NCBI GenBank assembly: GCA_963575745.1
Contig: CAUYUJ010017813.1
Location: 1 to 64,000 of the forward strand
Length of the DNA stretch: 64,000 nt
Source of the DNA: Prorocentrum cordatum
Taxonomy: Eukaryota; Sar; Dinophyceae; Prorocentrales; Prorocentraceae
Direction of reading: 5' to 3'
Shown here: positions 1-10,184 of the stretch, piece after piece
Position numbering within the stretch: the stretch's first letter is position 1
How the letters are laid out: each line of letters opens with the position of its first letter
The notes under the pieces: generated by a model
Seen by the model: only the letters and a program-made list of their open reading frames with translations
Told to the model about the DNA's origin: nothing
Databases searched by the model: none
Position numbers and translations under genes: made by a program

Positions 1-2
1 TC

Positions 3-291
3 TCAGCAGTTCGAGCGCGCAAGCCAGACGACGAAGTCAAAGAGGAGTTAGCCATGCTGAAGTATGCAGCCAACCAGCTAAAGACTTTCAAGGACCAGCG
101 GCAGGAAGCAGTGGACCGTCTTGCCTCGGACAAGGAGAGGCTCCACAACACGTGCGCGAGGATCAGCGTGCTGGAAGCGCAAGCCGAGGAGCTTCGAGAC
201 GAGGTCGACGATCTCAATCAGGCCCTGACGGAGATAGATGGCAAGATCGCGAACGAGATGAGAGACCTAACCGAGCAGGCGCCCATGCACG
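3..291 (+). pseudogene. LINE ORF1-like coiled-coil fragment
   Basis: An open frame enters from the window edge (frame 3; first internal Met at 54). It encodes about 95 charged residues with a heptad-like Leu/Ala pattern (for example ERLHNTCARISVLEAQAEEL) and no Cys/His motif. This suits the coiled coil of a LINE ORF1/N-terminal protein. At about residue 95 it runs into a GGA tract that turns the frame into poly-Gly/Glu, so the protein end is lost. It could also be another coiled-coil gene cut by the window edge; its position before the Gln-rich stretch and RNase H favours the LINE. Confidence 0.5.
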
Positions 292-436
292 CGGAGGAGG
301 GAGGAGGAGGAGGAGGAGGAGTAGTGAGTGGAGTGAGTATGAGGAGGAGGAGGAGGAGGAGCCCAATGAGTAGGATGAGGATGATTAGGATTGTCGGAGG
401 AGAGGAGGAGGAGGAGGAGGAGGAGGAGGAGGAATG
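292..436 (+). repeat. (GGA)n microsatellite
   Basis: Purine-only GGA/GAG tract with a few interruptions, directly after the coiled-coil fragment and disrupting it. The next 160 bases (437-602) are GC-rich and show no feature. Confidence 0.9.
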
Positions 437-602
437 AGAAGGAGGAGTGGGCCAGCCTCAGAGGCAGTCAAGGGGCCCGCCCGCAGCGGCCCCAGGCGGG
501 GCCGCCCCCGCGCGCGCCACGGCAGCAGCAAGCCGCAGGAGCAAACGCGCACCTGCAGGAGAACGGGGCCCTTCGCGAGGCCAATGCCCCGATGCAGGCA
601 GC

Positions 603-800
603 ACCTCCTCCTCCTCCTCCTTCCACCTCCTCCTCCTCACCTCCGTCCATCCTTCTCCCTCCGCCTACCTCCCCTCTCCTACCCTCCTCCTTCCTCCCAT
701 CCTCCTCCCCTCCTCCTCCTTCCTCCCCTCCTCTCCTCCTTCCTCTAGCCTACTTCCCTCACTCCTCACTCCCTCCTTTCCTCCTCCTCCTCCAGGCCCC
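603..800 (+). repeat. (TCC)n microsatellite
   Basis: Pyrimidine-rich TCC/CCT tract, with Ser/Pro/Leu-only translations in all frames. With the GGA tract upstream it makes a purine block and a pyrimidine block about 300 bases apart that could pair. 801-881 holds a poly-G run and nothing else recognisable. Confidence 0.9.
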
Positions 801-881
801 AGACCTCGCCCGGGGACCAGCACTCTTCGGCGCCAGCACTTTTCGAGGGGGGGGGGGGGGCAGGTGCAGGCAGCACGGGCA

Positions 882-1090
882 CATAACCCCAGGAAGCATT
901 TAAGAACCCCCCCGGCGATATCGTAGCACCGCATTTGTTATTCGATGTTCCGAGGGGCCGAAATAACCGAACGATAGCTGTAGCAACCGGACACAGGGAA
1001 GGGCTCCTGGTGCCAGGTAACGCTTCCAGGGTGCGGAAGGGCTGTCGATTTGCCGGAGGGGGGGGTTCTTAAATGTTTCCTGGGGTTATG
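882..1090. mobile_element. 209-bp MITE-like element with 32-bp terminal inverted repeats
   Basis: The left end starts CATAACCCCAGGAAG and the right end is its reverse complement (ending CTGGGGTTATG). Over 32 bp (882-913 against 1059-1090) only one base differs, and the similarity continues weakly inward. The interior (~914-1058) is non-coding. It sits inside the LINE N-terminal region, so it inserted after the LINE. The immediate flanks (...GGGCA / CAGCA...) show at most a 2-3 bp duplication. The Met at 1073 lies within the right terminal repeat, so it is not a real gene start. Confidence 0.75.
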
Positions 1091-1867
1091 CAGCAACAGA
1101 TGCAGCACATGAGTGCATACATGAGCGCGTACCCTCCGCAGGGAGTGCCAGCACCCGTGGGGCCGTGCCCCACGCCAGGGGCTCCAGCAGTGGGGTTTCC
1201 CCCAGCGCCCCCGCTCTTCGGGGGCGCGCAGCAGCAGCAGCCAGCCCAGCCGCTTCCGCCTGGATCGAGCACGGGCTTCACGGGCGCCGAGCTCGGGGCG
1301 GTGCTGGCCAGGTTGTACCAGAATGTCGGGTGTGCTCCAGTCTTCCAGCCAGGAGCGTTCGGGCCCCCGCCCCAGGGGCTGCCGCCTGGACCAGCGGCAG
1401 CGCAGCCCGAGGCGCCGACGATGAGAGCCTCAGCTAAGGCGGGGCCGCCGCCAACAGTACTGCCAGCAGTACCGACAGCGCCGCAACAGGCGGCAGCAGC
1501 AGCCATTCCAGTTCCCGAGGAGATTCACTCCTCAGCCAGCCAGGTGGCGGCACCGGCAGCAGAAGCCATGATGGCCAGAGTCCAGCAGGCAATTCAAAAG
1601 GAGAGCAGCTCCTTTCCTGGGCCGACTCAGATGTGGGGACAGCCAGAGACGCCGTGGGAGGACCCAGCTTCTTTTGCACCGACCCAGGTTGCAGGAGGTC
1701 CCTCCAAGGAGTCGCCACTTCTTCAGGGAGCTCACTTCGCGCTCGACCCCAAGACCGGCCAGATGAAAGTGCAGCTTGTCGAGCCCAAGGCGAGGACAGC
1801 CCCCGACGCTTTCGAGCAGCCGCCTCACAAGTATCAGATGACGGAAGCAGGCCACGGCGACAGCTAG
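1088..1867 (+). pseudogene. Gln/Pro/Ala-rich N-terminal part of the LINE protein
   Basis: Frame 2 stays open for about 260 codons and begins MQQQMQHMSAYMS. It is rich in Gln, Pro, Ala and Gly with no catalytic motif. I start it at 1088 because the earlier Met at 1073 belongs to the inserted TIR element. The frame ends at 1867, but from about 1846 the better continuation is frame 1 (VTFGEVEVCEYNPRE), which implies a frameshift near 1840-1860. Function is unknown; in LINEs this region is usually a nucleic-acid-binding ORF1 or linker. Confidence 0.5.
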
Positions 1868-4245
1868 TCACCTTCGGAGAAGTTGAAGTTTGCGAGTACA
1901 ACCCGCGGGAGCGCTCTCGCGCGCTGGCTAATACCCCGACGCCGTCTCGTTCAGTGTCCACTGCTCGCTCCTCCTGGACGCCGTCGCGCACAGCGTCCAC
2001 AGCTTCCTCCTCTGAAGGTGCCTCCTTGGCTGCACGCTCGCAGCCCGAAGCATCGGGCATTGCTGCACTGTCAGTCGTAGACACATGTGCAACAGCAGCG
2101 AGCGAAATTAATTGATTGACCGTGACAGCGCCAGCCTCCCCTGCTCACCAGACAGCTCTGGGTCCTGGGGGTCCCTCGCTGGCCGAGTTTTCTACCTTTC
2201 AGCTTGCACAAAGAACCTCCAGGCAGGAGGCGAGTGGTCTGTCCGCTTCTTGCCTTGATCCCCCCTCTTCCCGCCGCATAGCAGGAGTAAGCGACAATGC
2301 GGTCATGACGGGCCGTCTTTTGGCCAGAACCTTGTCGGGACAAGCCCGCCCCTGGGCCATTGTTGCCACCGTGTGGGGCACAGATCACGCCTTCGTTGAT
2401 TTGCTTGAATGCTGCGTGGAATGGGTTGCCGAACAGATCAGGACCAGCGACGCTCTCCGTCATCTAGGTCTCGCTCTCGGTCAGCGCTACGATTCGGCAA
2501 TAGAGATATGTCAGGAGGCTTGGTGCCTCGCAGGACCGGAGCGTCGTGAATGCATTCGTAGGCTTGCTCGTCTGAGAGTGTATGATTCAGTCGCTTGGCG
2601 TTCAGAGTTCGAGTTTGCTTGGGGCGCTGTCACGCGTCAGTCAGTCAGAATGCATAGGGGGTCGGGCATCCCCACTTCCTTCCCCAGGCATCTGTGCAAT
2701 GACGCGGCTCGCGGTGCCCACCGCTTCTGGGAATCAGTCTTGCATGTTACAGATCCAGAGCCGAGCAATTTCACACGACCGTCTGCGTGGTCTGCCCACG
2801 GGGATGGTTGGATACCTGCGCGGCTGGCGCCGCCGCACATGGACCTCGTGCCAGACCCTGACTCGAGCCCCCAGCACGACGGGGATACGACCGACCAGGA
2901 TATGGTGCAAGGCCTTGCGAGCAGCGATTCGGACTCGAGTCTGCTGCATATTTCAGCTCTTGTCTCTCCAGCCTCTGCTGCAGGCACGCGCGGAAGCGAG
3001 GGCAGCAGCCAGGAGGTTTTCTCGACTCCGGTTACCCCTCCAGCTTCCAGTTTTCCCTTGCACACACCTTCGACTGATGCTGCCAGTGCAACCCCCGCGG
3101 GATGTGTTGGCAGCCCTTCTTCTGCAAAAGTCTTGGGTTTATACCATCTCCTCGGCTTTGAGATGACGCAAGACAGCCAGGCCGTCTCGGATGGAGCAGA
3201 GCGCGAACTCAGCACTTGCAATTCGAGCGCCTACTTGGCTCCTCACCCCCTCGATTCGGGCCCCGAACCCAAGGGGGCCCCTTTCGTGTTGGTCACTCCA
3301 AGGGGGGAGGTCGAAGCGCCAGGGGGCTCCGAGAGCGGGAACCCTCTCTCTCGAGCCACTCTGCCTCACTGCTCCTATGGCGCTCCAGCATGTGTGAGCC
3401 ATTCGGAAAAGCGGCCTGCCAGCTCTAGCGCTCATCATCCATCGTCCAGTCTCTTTTGTGAACTCGGGCTTCTCTCTCCTGCTTGGGTGCCGCGCCAACC
3501 GACGCCGAGAGTCCACTGGCGCTTCGACGACATCCCCGCTTTGAAGGAGCCAGCGCGGCACGCTATTGAACAGTGCCCTCCCAGGTTCGCTGCTTGGACG
3601 GAGCTACACTATTATGCAGACGCGTTTCTCGACATTACTGACCCCGACTCGGCAAGTTGGGCCGTAGCTTTTGTTCCAAGAGACAGCGACGGTCACTCTT
3701 ACGGGGGGTTCCTCTGCAGCAGATGGGGGCGCTCGTGCGACTTGCCCCCCCCCCCAGAAACCGATGGCACCGACGTTGAGTTTCTAGGAATCGCTTCGGC
3801 CTGGCCGGCCTCCATGGGACACGAAGGGGAGCCACCGGTGCACATATGGTCAGACAGTCTCAACGCCGTTGGTTTCCTCAACGGCCGTTCGAACAGCAAG
3901 GCTGAGAGGCGCATCGCGCGTGTCACGTGCGTCTTGTTGCGGCGTGCGCGCGCGCGCGTGGACGTGCACATCGCACGCGCGCACGGGCATGGCATGCACC
4001 CTTGGAACACTCTTGTTGACAATGCTGCCCGCGCTACTATACGCGAGGCGCTACCTTCTAGCGACCCCCCTAAGTCGCTGATTCTCTCGCTGGGCTACGA
4101 CAGGGGTCGAGAGTGGGAGTGGCTCCTGCGCGCCTCGCAGGAAGACGCCGTTGCTTCCCCCACCCCCCCTGGTCGCAACCACTCGGGGGGGCTTTCAGGT
4201 CTTAGCCTTCCAGGGTGCCCGTCCGGGCATGACAGGACACGTTGA
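1846..4245 (+). pseudogene. LINE segment with RNase H domain
   Basis: Frame 1 is open except for one TGA at 2113. The first ~1.7 kb is Ser/Pro/Ala-rich linker. The RNase H fold follows at ~3560-4080. The catalytic acidic set can be placed: Asp in YADAF (codon 3619), Glu in VEFLG (3778), Asp in WSDSL (3853), Asp in LVDNAA (4018), with HGHGMHPWN just before the last Asp as in RNase HI-type domains. It would degrade the RNA strand of the RNA-DNA hybrid during reverse transcription. The active site looks complete although the rest of the element is broken. The position upstream of the endonuclease is unusual. The frame ends at 4245, just before the endonuclease domain in frame 2. Confidence 0.75.
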
Positions 4246-4288
4246 AGATATAGTGTATCCTGCAAAAACTAGGGTGGTCCAGCAGACC

Positions 4289-5010
4289 ATCGCTCTCACT
4301 GTTGCGCAGTGCAACACCAGATCCCTTTCCCAGTCTAGGAAGCGTTCCCCCCAGGCTTTAGTTCAAGGGATGCAGTCACACATGACGCGCTACCAGTTTC
4401 AACTTCGGAAGACCCTGATTGTAGGAGTGCAGTAGGCCAGGGCGCCTCAAGGGGCACGCAGGAAGGGGGATTATCACGTCATAGCCCCAGGGCACGTCGC
4501 GCATACTGCAGGGGTGGAACTTTGGCTGAACCTGCAGCAGCCCTACGGCCACTGTAGGGGAAGGCCCCTCCACTTCATGCCACGACATGCCTTTGTCTTG
4601 TATGCGCCCCCCCGCCTTTTGGTTGTCAGGGTGCAGGCGCCAGGCCTAGAGCTGGTCATTTGTGTCGCACATGCTATGCGCTCGGGGCGCAAGGCCGCAG
4701 AGAGGACCCAGTTTTGGGAAACCCTTGATGAGCAGACCTCGAAGTGGGGAGTGCAGCTCTTGCTCATAGATGCTAACGCGCGTCTGGGAGTACCTCCACC
4801 GATCAAGTAGGACAGGCAGGCTTTGTTCAGGGCGAGGACCCCCAAGGGGAGCGATTCCGCCAGTCACTTGATGAAAGCGATTTGTGTGCGGTCAACACTT
4901 TAGCAGGACAGTCAGACGATTCCGCATTTGTTAGCACACAGGGGGTTAGGCACAGGATTGATTACGTCTGTGCTGCGCCGTGACTTGCGTCAGTCGCCAC
5001 AGAAGTAGGA
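4289..5010 (+). pseudogene. Broken AP-endonuclease-like (EEP) domain
   Basis: Endonuclease/exonuclease/phosphatase domain that nicks target DNA in LINEs. Visible signatures: TVAQCNTRSL near the start, GVQ-stop-AR (family pattern GVQEAR, holding the catalytic Glu), GVELWLNLQ, LLLIDANARLG (Asp/Asn metal site), and HRIDYV near the end. Lesions: a TAG at 4433-4435 exactly where the conserved Glu is expected, a change from frame 2 to frame 1 near 4798, and a TGA at 4981. It cannot make an active nuclease. Confidence 0.8.
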
Positions 5011-5640
5011 GTTTGGAAAGACTTGGATAATTTCTCCAAGCAGAGGGGCCACATTCCTGCCCTCAGCACCTTTCAGTACACACATACCTCGAATAAGAAG
5101 ACTAGCGCGGGAGCGCGGCTTGACAGCTCCCTTCTCAGAGACCCCCAGAAGGTTGCCCTCTTTCAGGACAAGTCAAAATCCGCCCCCCTGCATCCTTGGG
5201 AGGTTCCCGCCTCGGAGCATATGTCACAGGCCGTTCAGCAGGTCAACCAGATTGCCTCCCAGTGCTTTGTTCGCCAAGGCAGTCGACCGAGGCAGCCGTT
5301 CATCTCGAACGACAGTCACCAGCTCGTTGTTGCGCGACGAGGTGTCCTCAGGGTCCTTCGGAAAACCGCTGCCCCCTCCCGCCTTCCCCAGGGGGTCCAG
5401 GCTGGCGACGTCTTGAGGCACTTTGCGGGGAGGTGGGTCACTGGGGCAGGGGCTACCGGGAGCTTTGTGTCTGCTCGTGGGAAAGTCTTTACCAGCAGGT
5501 TGCAGTGCGAGCCAAGCAGTTGCACAGAGGTAGCAGTCACCCAGCTGAGTTCCAGATGGCTCTACGCAGTTTCATTCTTACCTCCAAGTATTTCCTTGCG
5601 CGCGGCCTAGAGCCTAGAGAATGACAGGGCGTCTTTTCTT
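5011..5640 (+). pseudogene. Linker between endonuclease and reverse transcriptase
   Basis: Frame 1 is open from 5023 (KDLDNFSKQRGHIPALSTFQY) to a stop at 5608-5610. It has no motif I can name. From about 5400 frame 3 is also open, so the true frame there is unclear. It is assigned to the LINE by position only. Confidence 0.5.
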
Positions 5641-6492
5641 GAGAACACTGCGGGCGAAGCGAAGATCTCAGCAGATGCACGCATGTCTAGGGAGCAGTGG
5701 GGCCACTGCAAAACTCTGCTGCGGTTCGGGGGTAGGAATGAGAAACCAATGGCTTTCCCGCACATGTTAGACGACAATGGGGAGGCCATCCCCACGGCCT
5801 CAGGAGTTGCCCAGCACATGCAGAAACACTTTGGTGGCATCGAGAAAGGCGAAGCTCTCACAGCTGATGACATCGTGGCTCGCTTTAACGGCAGCGGGGA
5901 TTCAGATAGTCCAGACAGCGATGCGCCCCCTCCCGTTTGTCTGCCTGCTCCCTTTGTTGCTGGCGATGGTGCGCTGCCGCCGCCGCTACTGCCGCACGAC
6001 GACGGAAGGGCCGGAGGCGTCCCAGTCTCGAGCGATGATGAGAAGGGCTCTGGTCGGGATGACTGGCTGCGCGCGCGGTTGCGCGATTTCCACCGCCCCA
6101 ATTTTCCCTCAGAGCTCGCAGACTCTCGTGCGCGGGACTGGGCCGCCTCCCCTACCTGCTGGAGAACTGGAGACTGCCCGTCCATCTCGCTCTACTCAAT
6201 GTGTTCCTACACATCTCGACATCCGCGTTCTCATGCGCCGTGCGTCACTCAGCGCTGCTGCAGGGCCAGACGGGCTTCGGGACGCCCTAAGTAAGGTGGC
6301 ACCGGAGGAGATGTCTCGCATATTTCTTCCCCTGCTGTGCAGGGCATCGCTCACAGGAAGAGAACCCCAGGGGTTTAAAGACGGCAGGGTGGCTTGGTTC
6401 TATAAAGGAGCCAAGGAAGTTTTTCTCGCCAAGAAACAGAAGAATATCTTGAAAGCGAACACGATTGGAAAACTCTACCATCGTTTTTATTC
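5641..6492 (+). pseudogene. Reverse transcriptase, N-terminal portion
   Basis: Frame 1 gives REQWGHCKTLLRFGGRNEKP and MQKHFGGIEKGE, the pre-RT region of this family. From about 6190 frame 2 takes over with AAGPDGLRDALSK, PEEMSRIFLPLL, EPQGFKDGRVAWFYKG and IGKLYHRF, matching RT blocks 0-2 (PDG, then a polar KG block). From ~6495 to 6590 frame 3 reads best (ALLLEQQGGPPW) before the catalytic core resumes in frame 1. So at least three frame changes lie in this part. Confidence 0.7.
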
Positions 6493-8145
6493 GTGGGCGA
6501 GCTCTCGGCCTCCTCCAGAGTGCTCTCCTTCTGGAGCAGCAAGGCGGCCCCCCCTGGTCGCTCGTGCGAGACGTCCTCGCACATGGTTCGCTTACATTGG
6601 TCCGCGGCTGAGATTGTCAAGGCGAGCAGCTCTGCGATCTCCCTTGATCTCTCCAACGCTTTCTACTCGGTTATTCGGCAGTTCGCGCTCTCGCTCCCCA
6701 GGGATCGGGGCGACATAGCGCACATTCTTCAGGGGTGCGAGTTACCAGAAGTCTTGGGAAATGCTGCCTTGCTCCAGCTGGAGCACGAGGTTCCGGTTCT
6801 TGAGGAGTGTCTTGAGCCCCCCCATCTCCTGGGGCTTCTCCAGGAGAGCCAAACTGGCGCCTTCTGGAAGACGGAGGGGAGTTCTGATTACATTCGGCCG
6901 CGCACTGGATCGCGCCCAGGCACTATTCCTGCCACGGATGTGTTCAATCTTGTGTTCAGGAAAGTTCACACCTATGTAGATCAGGCCGTGGTGCGGGAGG
7001 ATCTTGTCTGGGCGCCCCCCCCTTCGCCCCCTCGGCTTGCTTCTCTCGACGACAGTGCGCAGGCTAGGCCCACCTCTTCCTCTGTCGACGACATGCGCAT
7101 CGTGAATGCTGCGCTCAGCTCGAACAGGATCACCCCTGTCACTCAGAGGACCTTGGACATTCTATACGAGGCGGTCTGCAGAGTAGGCATGCGGCTCAAT
7201 CCGGATAAGGCAGTTGCCATGATCAGGTTTCGGCACAAAAGGTCTCGAGCTCAGACTCTCTTGCTGCGTGCTGACGACGAGCCGGCTACCACTTCTCCTA
7301 AGTCGGGCATTCGCGTGCGGGTTGTGACCACCCATAAAGTTTTAGGGGTCAGGGTCTCCCAGGACGGCTCCATGGCCCCCGAATTAACCGCCAGGATTGC
7401 TGCGGCGAGACAGGCGCTTAGGCCAGTCAAGGCCACAATCAGTCCCCGCGCTGCTCTCTTGGTTCGGGCGAAGGCAATTTTGTCGGAGGCGCTCGCCTCC
7501 ACTGCGTTGTTCTTTTCTTCGGCTACCTGGGGACATCTCATCTCAAACTTGCAGGGGAAGCTTCGTGCGGCACGCCGGGAGATTTACCGGGTTGCTCTCG
7601 ATCTTCCCAAGGCGAACAACGCTGAGATGCAGAATTCGTATCTCAACGTGCAGCGTTTGCCTTGGTCGGCTGTCCTGACCCTTTCCAAGTTAAAATACCT
7701 GGTGCGCATTGCCAATCCTCAGTCTTGTCCCCCCCTTGTTCGTGTGTTGATTGTCGCCACGTGGGGGGCCCCCAACACCTGGTCCGCCATGTTGGCCTCT
7801 GATTTGGACTGGCTCAACGAGCACGCGGGCCCTGCTCACAGACCGGAGGGGGGCCACAGGGAAGGGTGGTTCGACAGGTTGCGTCAAAGCAGGGCCGATT
7901 TCAAATCGGCGGTTGCGGTTGCCTCGATGCGTGCGGTGCAACTTTGGCAAGACCGGTGCAAGCAAGACTCGTGGCAACGGCAAATCAAGGAGTGTGTTGA
8001 GGGCACGACGCTCGCTTTTGTTCCTCCTCCTCCTTTTGTTCATCGTCTCTCAGGCAGCTCCGTAGTCACAGAGCTAAGGTGCATAAAAACGGAGGGGTTT
8101 CGCCTGAGATGCAGGTGGTTGGATCGGTTTGCCATTGGTGCATGA
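6493..8145 (+). pseudogene. Reverse transcriptase catalytic core and thumb
   Basis: The longest intact stretch of the element, about 550 codons in frame 1; the ATG at 6493 is not a native start. Motif A is SLDLSNAF (catalytic Asp codon 6646), motif B is TGSRPGTIPATD (about 6904), and motif C is SVDDM (Asp codons 7087 and 7090). RLNPDKA and KVLGVRVSQDG then match RT motifs D-E. After ~7300 comes a thumb-like helical part. Both motif C aspartates are kept, but the residue before VDD is Ser instead of the usual aromatic. At the end (FRLRCRWLDRF) the frame drifts out of register with the zinc finger that follows. Confidence 0.85.
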
Positions 8146-8350
8146 CCGACTTTCGTGATAACCCCAGGCCGGTGAAGCATATGCACAGGAAGGGCAAGTG
8201 TTGGCAGGGGCTTTGCGAGTGGACCCCCCCCCCCCCCTCGCAAGAGGAAGTCGCCCACCAGGTCGATGAACGGCGGCGCATCCAGCAGTCGAACCGTAGG
8301 CGAGGGCTCCAGGATAACTACGCTTCGCTGCCCGCCCGTAAGGTCTACGG
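8130..8350 (+). pseudogene. C2H2-like zinc finger downstream of RT
   Basis: Frame 3 encodes CHWCMTDFRDNPRPVKHMHR followed by KGKC: two Cys three apart, two His two apart, then one more Cys. Such a finger after the RT is common in LINE ORF2 proteins, where it is thought to bind RNA or DNA. A C-tract (8222-8238) and the change to frame 1 before the next domain show further decay. Confidence 0.6.
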
Positions 8351-8439
8351 GCCTGCGCTGTCGCCTTCCGCTCAGGGACCCCCATGCCCCCGTCCAGGTG
8401 CCCATGGTTCCGGGGGGCGCCTTGCCTCCCCCCGCCTCT

Positions 8440-9190
8440 CTTGCGCGGCCCGCTGCCCCGCCTGCTCAGCGCGCGCGTTATGTTCTTCATCTCCTCTCGG
8501 GTCATCGGAGAGAGGGAGACTTTCAGATGCAGTTCGAGAGGCTTCTTGAGCGGTATCCGATGCGCGTGTTTGTCTTGAGTATTGACGTGACTCACAACCC
8601 TGTTCAGGGAGACTTGACGCGTCAGAACACTGTGTGCACCTGGTTACACCTTGTCACTCAGGGACACGTTGTGGGCATCTTGGGAGGCCCACCGTGCGAA
8701 ACTTGGAGCGCAGCGCGGCATTTAGAAGTTGAAGTCACGAACCGCCCTCCGCGTCCTCTTAGGTCGCCTGAGCAATTGTGGGGGCTTTCGTACTTGACCC
8801 CCCGCGAGTCTCGACATATTCAGCATGGTGCTCTTCTTGCATCAGGCTTGGAAGCGTAAGGTGCCGTGTGTGATGGAAGATCCCGCCCCGCGCCCCACTG
8901 ACCCCAGCATCCCTTCGAGCTGGTACGTACGTTCCCGAGCTTGTCTCTCTCGCCAGCGCTGAAGGAGTCCACACTGTGGACATTGATCAGTGCCAATTTG
9001 GCAGCACCTCCCTCAAACCCACCCGCCTTCTCGCGGTTCACTGTCCTGCTCTCCGTGGGCTGGTGGAATGCAAGCCGAGGCGGGGAAGGTGTGGGGGGTG
9101 CGCTCACGTCAGCCTCCAGGGACTTGGCGACAGGCGCCAGTGGACGACAGCTCAGGCCAAGGTTTACCCCGAGCCTCTGTCCGCCTCTTC
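8440..9190 (+). pseudogene. C-terminal GGPPCETWS domain, methyltransferase-like
   Basis: Frame 1 (8440-8860) encodes VLHLLSGHRREGDF, then VFVLSIDV, a GDL, and GILGGPPCETWSAAR (Cys codon 8695). Next come RPLRSPEQLWGL and LTPRES. Frame 2 then gives CVMEDPAPRPTDPSIPSSW, and frame 3 gives VDIDQCQFGSTSLKPTRLL and TTAQAKVYP. So the domain is spread over three frames by two frameshifts. The spacing of an SG-R-GD loop, an acidic strand end, a GD and a GGPPC...S block recalls motifs I-IV of C5-cytosine methyltransferases, where PPC holds the catalytic Cys. This is inference. I recognise the block as recurrent in dinoflagellate gene models but know of no proven function. Confidence 0.6.
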
Positions 9191-9280
9191 CCTCCCCTCT
9201 GCACGTGCATGCGTTTCACCTTTTCTGTCTTTTCTCTGCTCTGCTCCATCCATGTATAGGCTACGAACCTAACGCCTTAC

Positions 9281-9432
9281 GACCGACCGACCGACCGACC
9301 GAGGCGGAGGAGGAGGAGGAGGAGGAGGAGGAGGAGGAGGAGGAGGAGGAGGAGGAGGAGGAGGAGAGGGAGGAGGGGAGGAGGAGGAGGAGGAGGAGGA
9401 GAGGAGGAGAGGAGGAGGAGGAGGAGGAGGAA
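9281..9432 (+). repeat. (CGAC)n and (GGA)n microsatellites
   Basis: A short CCGA/CGAC tetranucleotide run (9281-9302) passes directly into GGA repeats (9303-9432). Confidence 0.9.
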
Positions 9433-10184
9433 AACAGGTCCACCCCCCCCGATCCGATTTGAGTCCTCCTTTCTCTTCCCGCCCGCACGGCCGCTCCATA
9501 CGACCGGGCTGCCCAGATTCACGCTCGGCGCCCCTGCCTAAGAAATCGGGGGCGCACTAGCCCAGGTCAGCGCAAACCCAGGTCAGGCAGGGCCAGGTCG
9601 CGAGGCCAAGGCGGCCGCAGATCAGCTCCCAAACCAGGTCCGTGGGGGGCGGGGCAGCGGAGTCGTGGCTCCCAAGCCCGGGTCAGCCAGAGGATCCTGC
9701 AGGGGATGCTGCTGACCCCCGTTATAGCGCTGACCCCCGCCGCGTGCGCCCCGGAGATGCCCCCTGCACCGAGCCGCGCGCGAGCCGAGGCTGCCACGAG
9801 GCGACGCTCGAGGGCGGGGCCGGCGAAGAGGTCGCAGCTGGAGCAGGAAGTGGACGTGCGGCAGAGCCGGCGGCGCACGCGATGGGGGGCGGCGCGGTGG
9901 AGGGCGGCCGTCTGGCGCTGCGAGAGGGGGCGTCCGAGAACGCCTCCTGCCTGCGATGCAGTCAAGCTGCTGCAAGAAGGAGCGCCAGATAGGGAACGAG
10001 GGGGGCTTGCCTAGACACGGCGAGCCTCGGACAAGAACAGGCTCCCCGAGCAAAAGCTGAGGAAAGGGCCTAAAGCCAGAGCCCCTTTTCCGAGCCCGAC
10101 GGAGTCCTTGTTTCAGCGTTTTGACTGTGGTGCAACGACAAATTGCAGCAACAAGAAATTCCACAAACATTCACTCTTGGACGT
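9433..10184. other. No recognisable gene
   Basis: GC-rich sequence, with open frames on both strands rich in Arg/Ala/Pro as expected from base composition. No motif, RNA or repeat identified. Confidence 0.5.

Larger units (their letters stand above)
1..9190 (+). mobile_element. Decayed dinoflagellate-type LINE (RNase H - endonuclease - RT - zinc finger - GPPC domain)
   Basis: A non-LTR retrotransposon remnant that starts upstream of the window. Parts in order: coiled coil (3-291), Gln/Pro/Ala-rich stretch (1088-1867), RNase H (~3560-4080), AP-endonuclease-like domain (4289-5010), reverse transcriptase (5641-~7750), Cys/His finger (~8130-8205), GGPPCETWS domain (8440-9190). An intact copy would make cDNA at a nicked target site. 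Having RNase H before the endonuclease is unlike the usual I/R1-type order EN-RT-RNH. The copy is dead: in-frame stops at 2113, 4433 and 4981, repeated frame changes, microsatellite expansions and a TIR insertion at 882-1090. No target-site duplication or 3' tail was found. The family assignment is from remembered motifs, not a search. Confidence 0.85.

Noticed and set aside
1073-1087. Met at 1073 as the start of a LINE ORF
   Set aside because: It lies in the right terminal repeat of the inserted 209-bp element, so it cannot be the native start.
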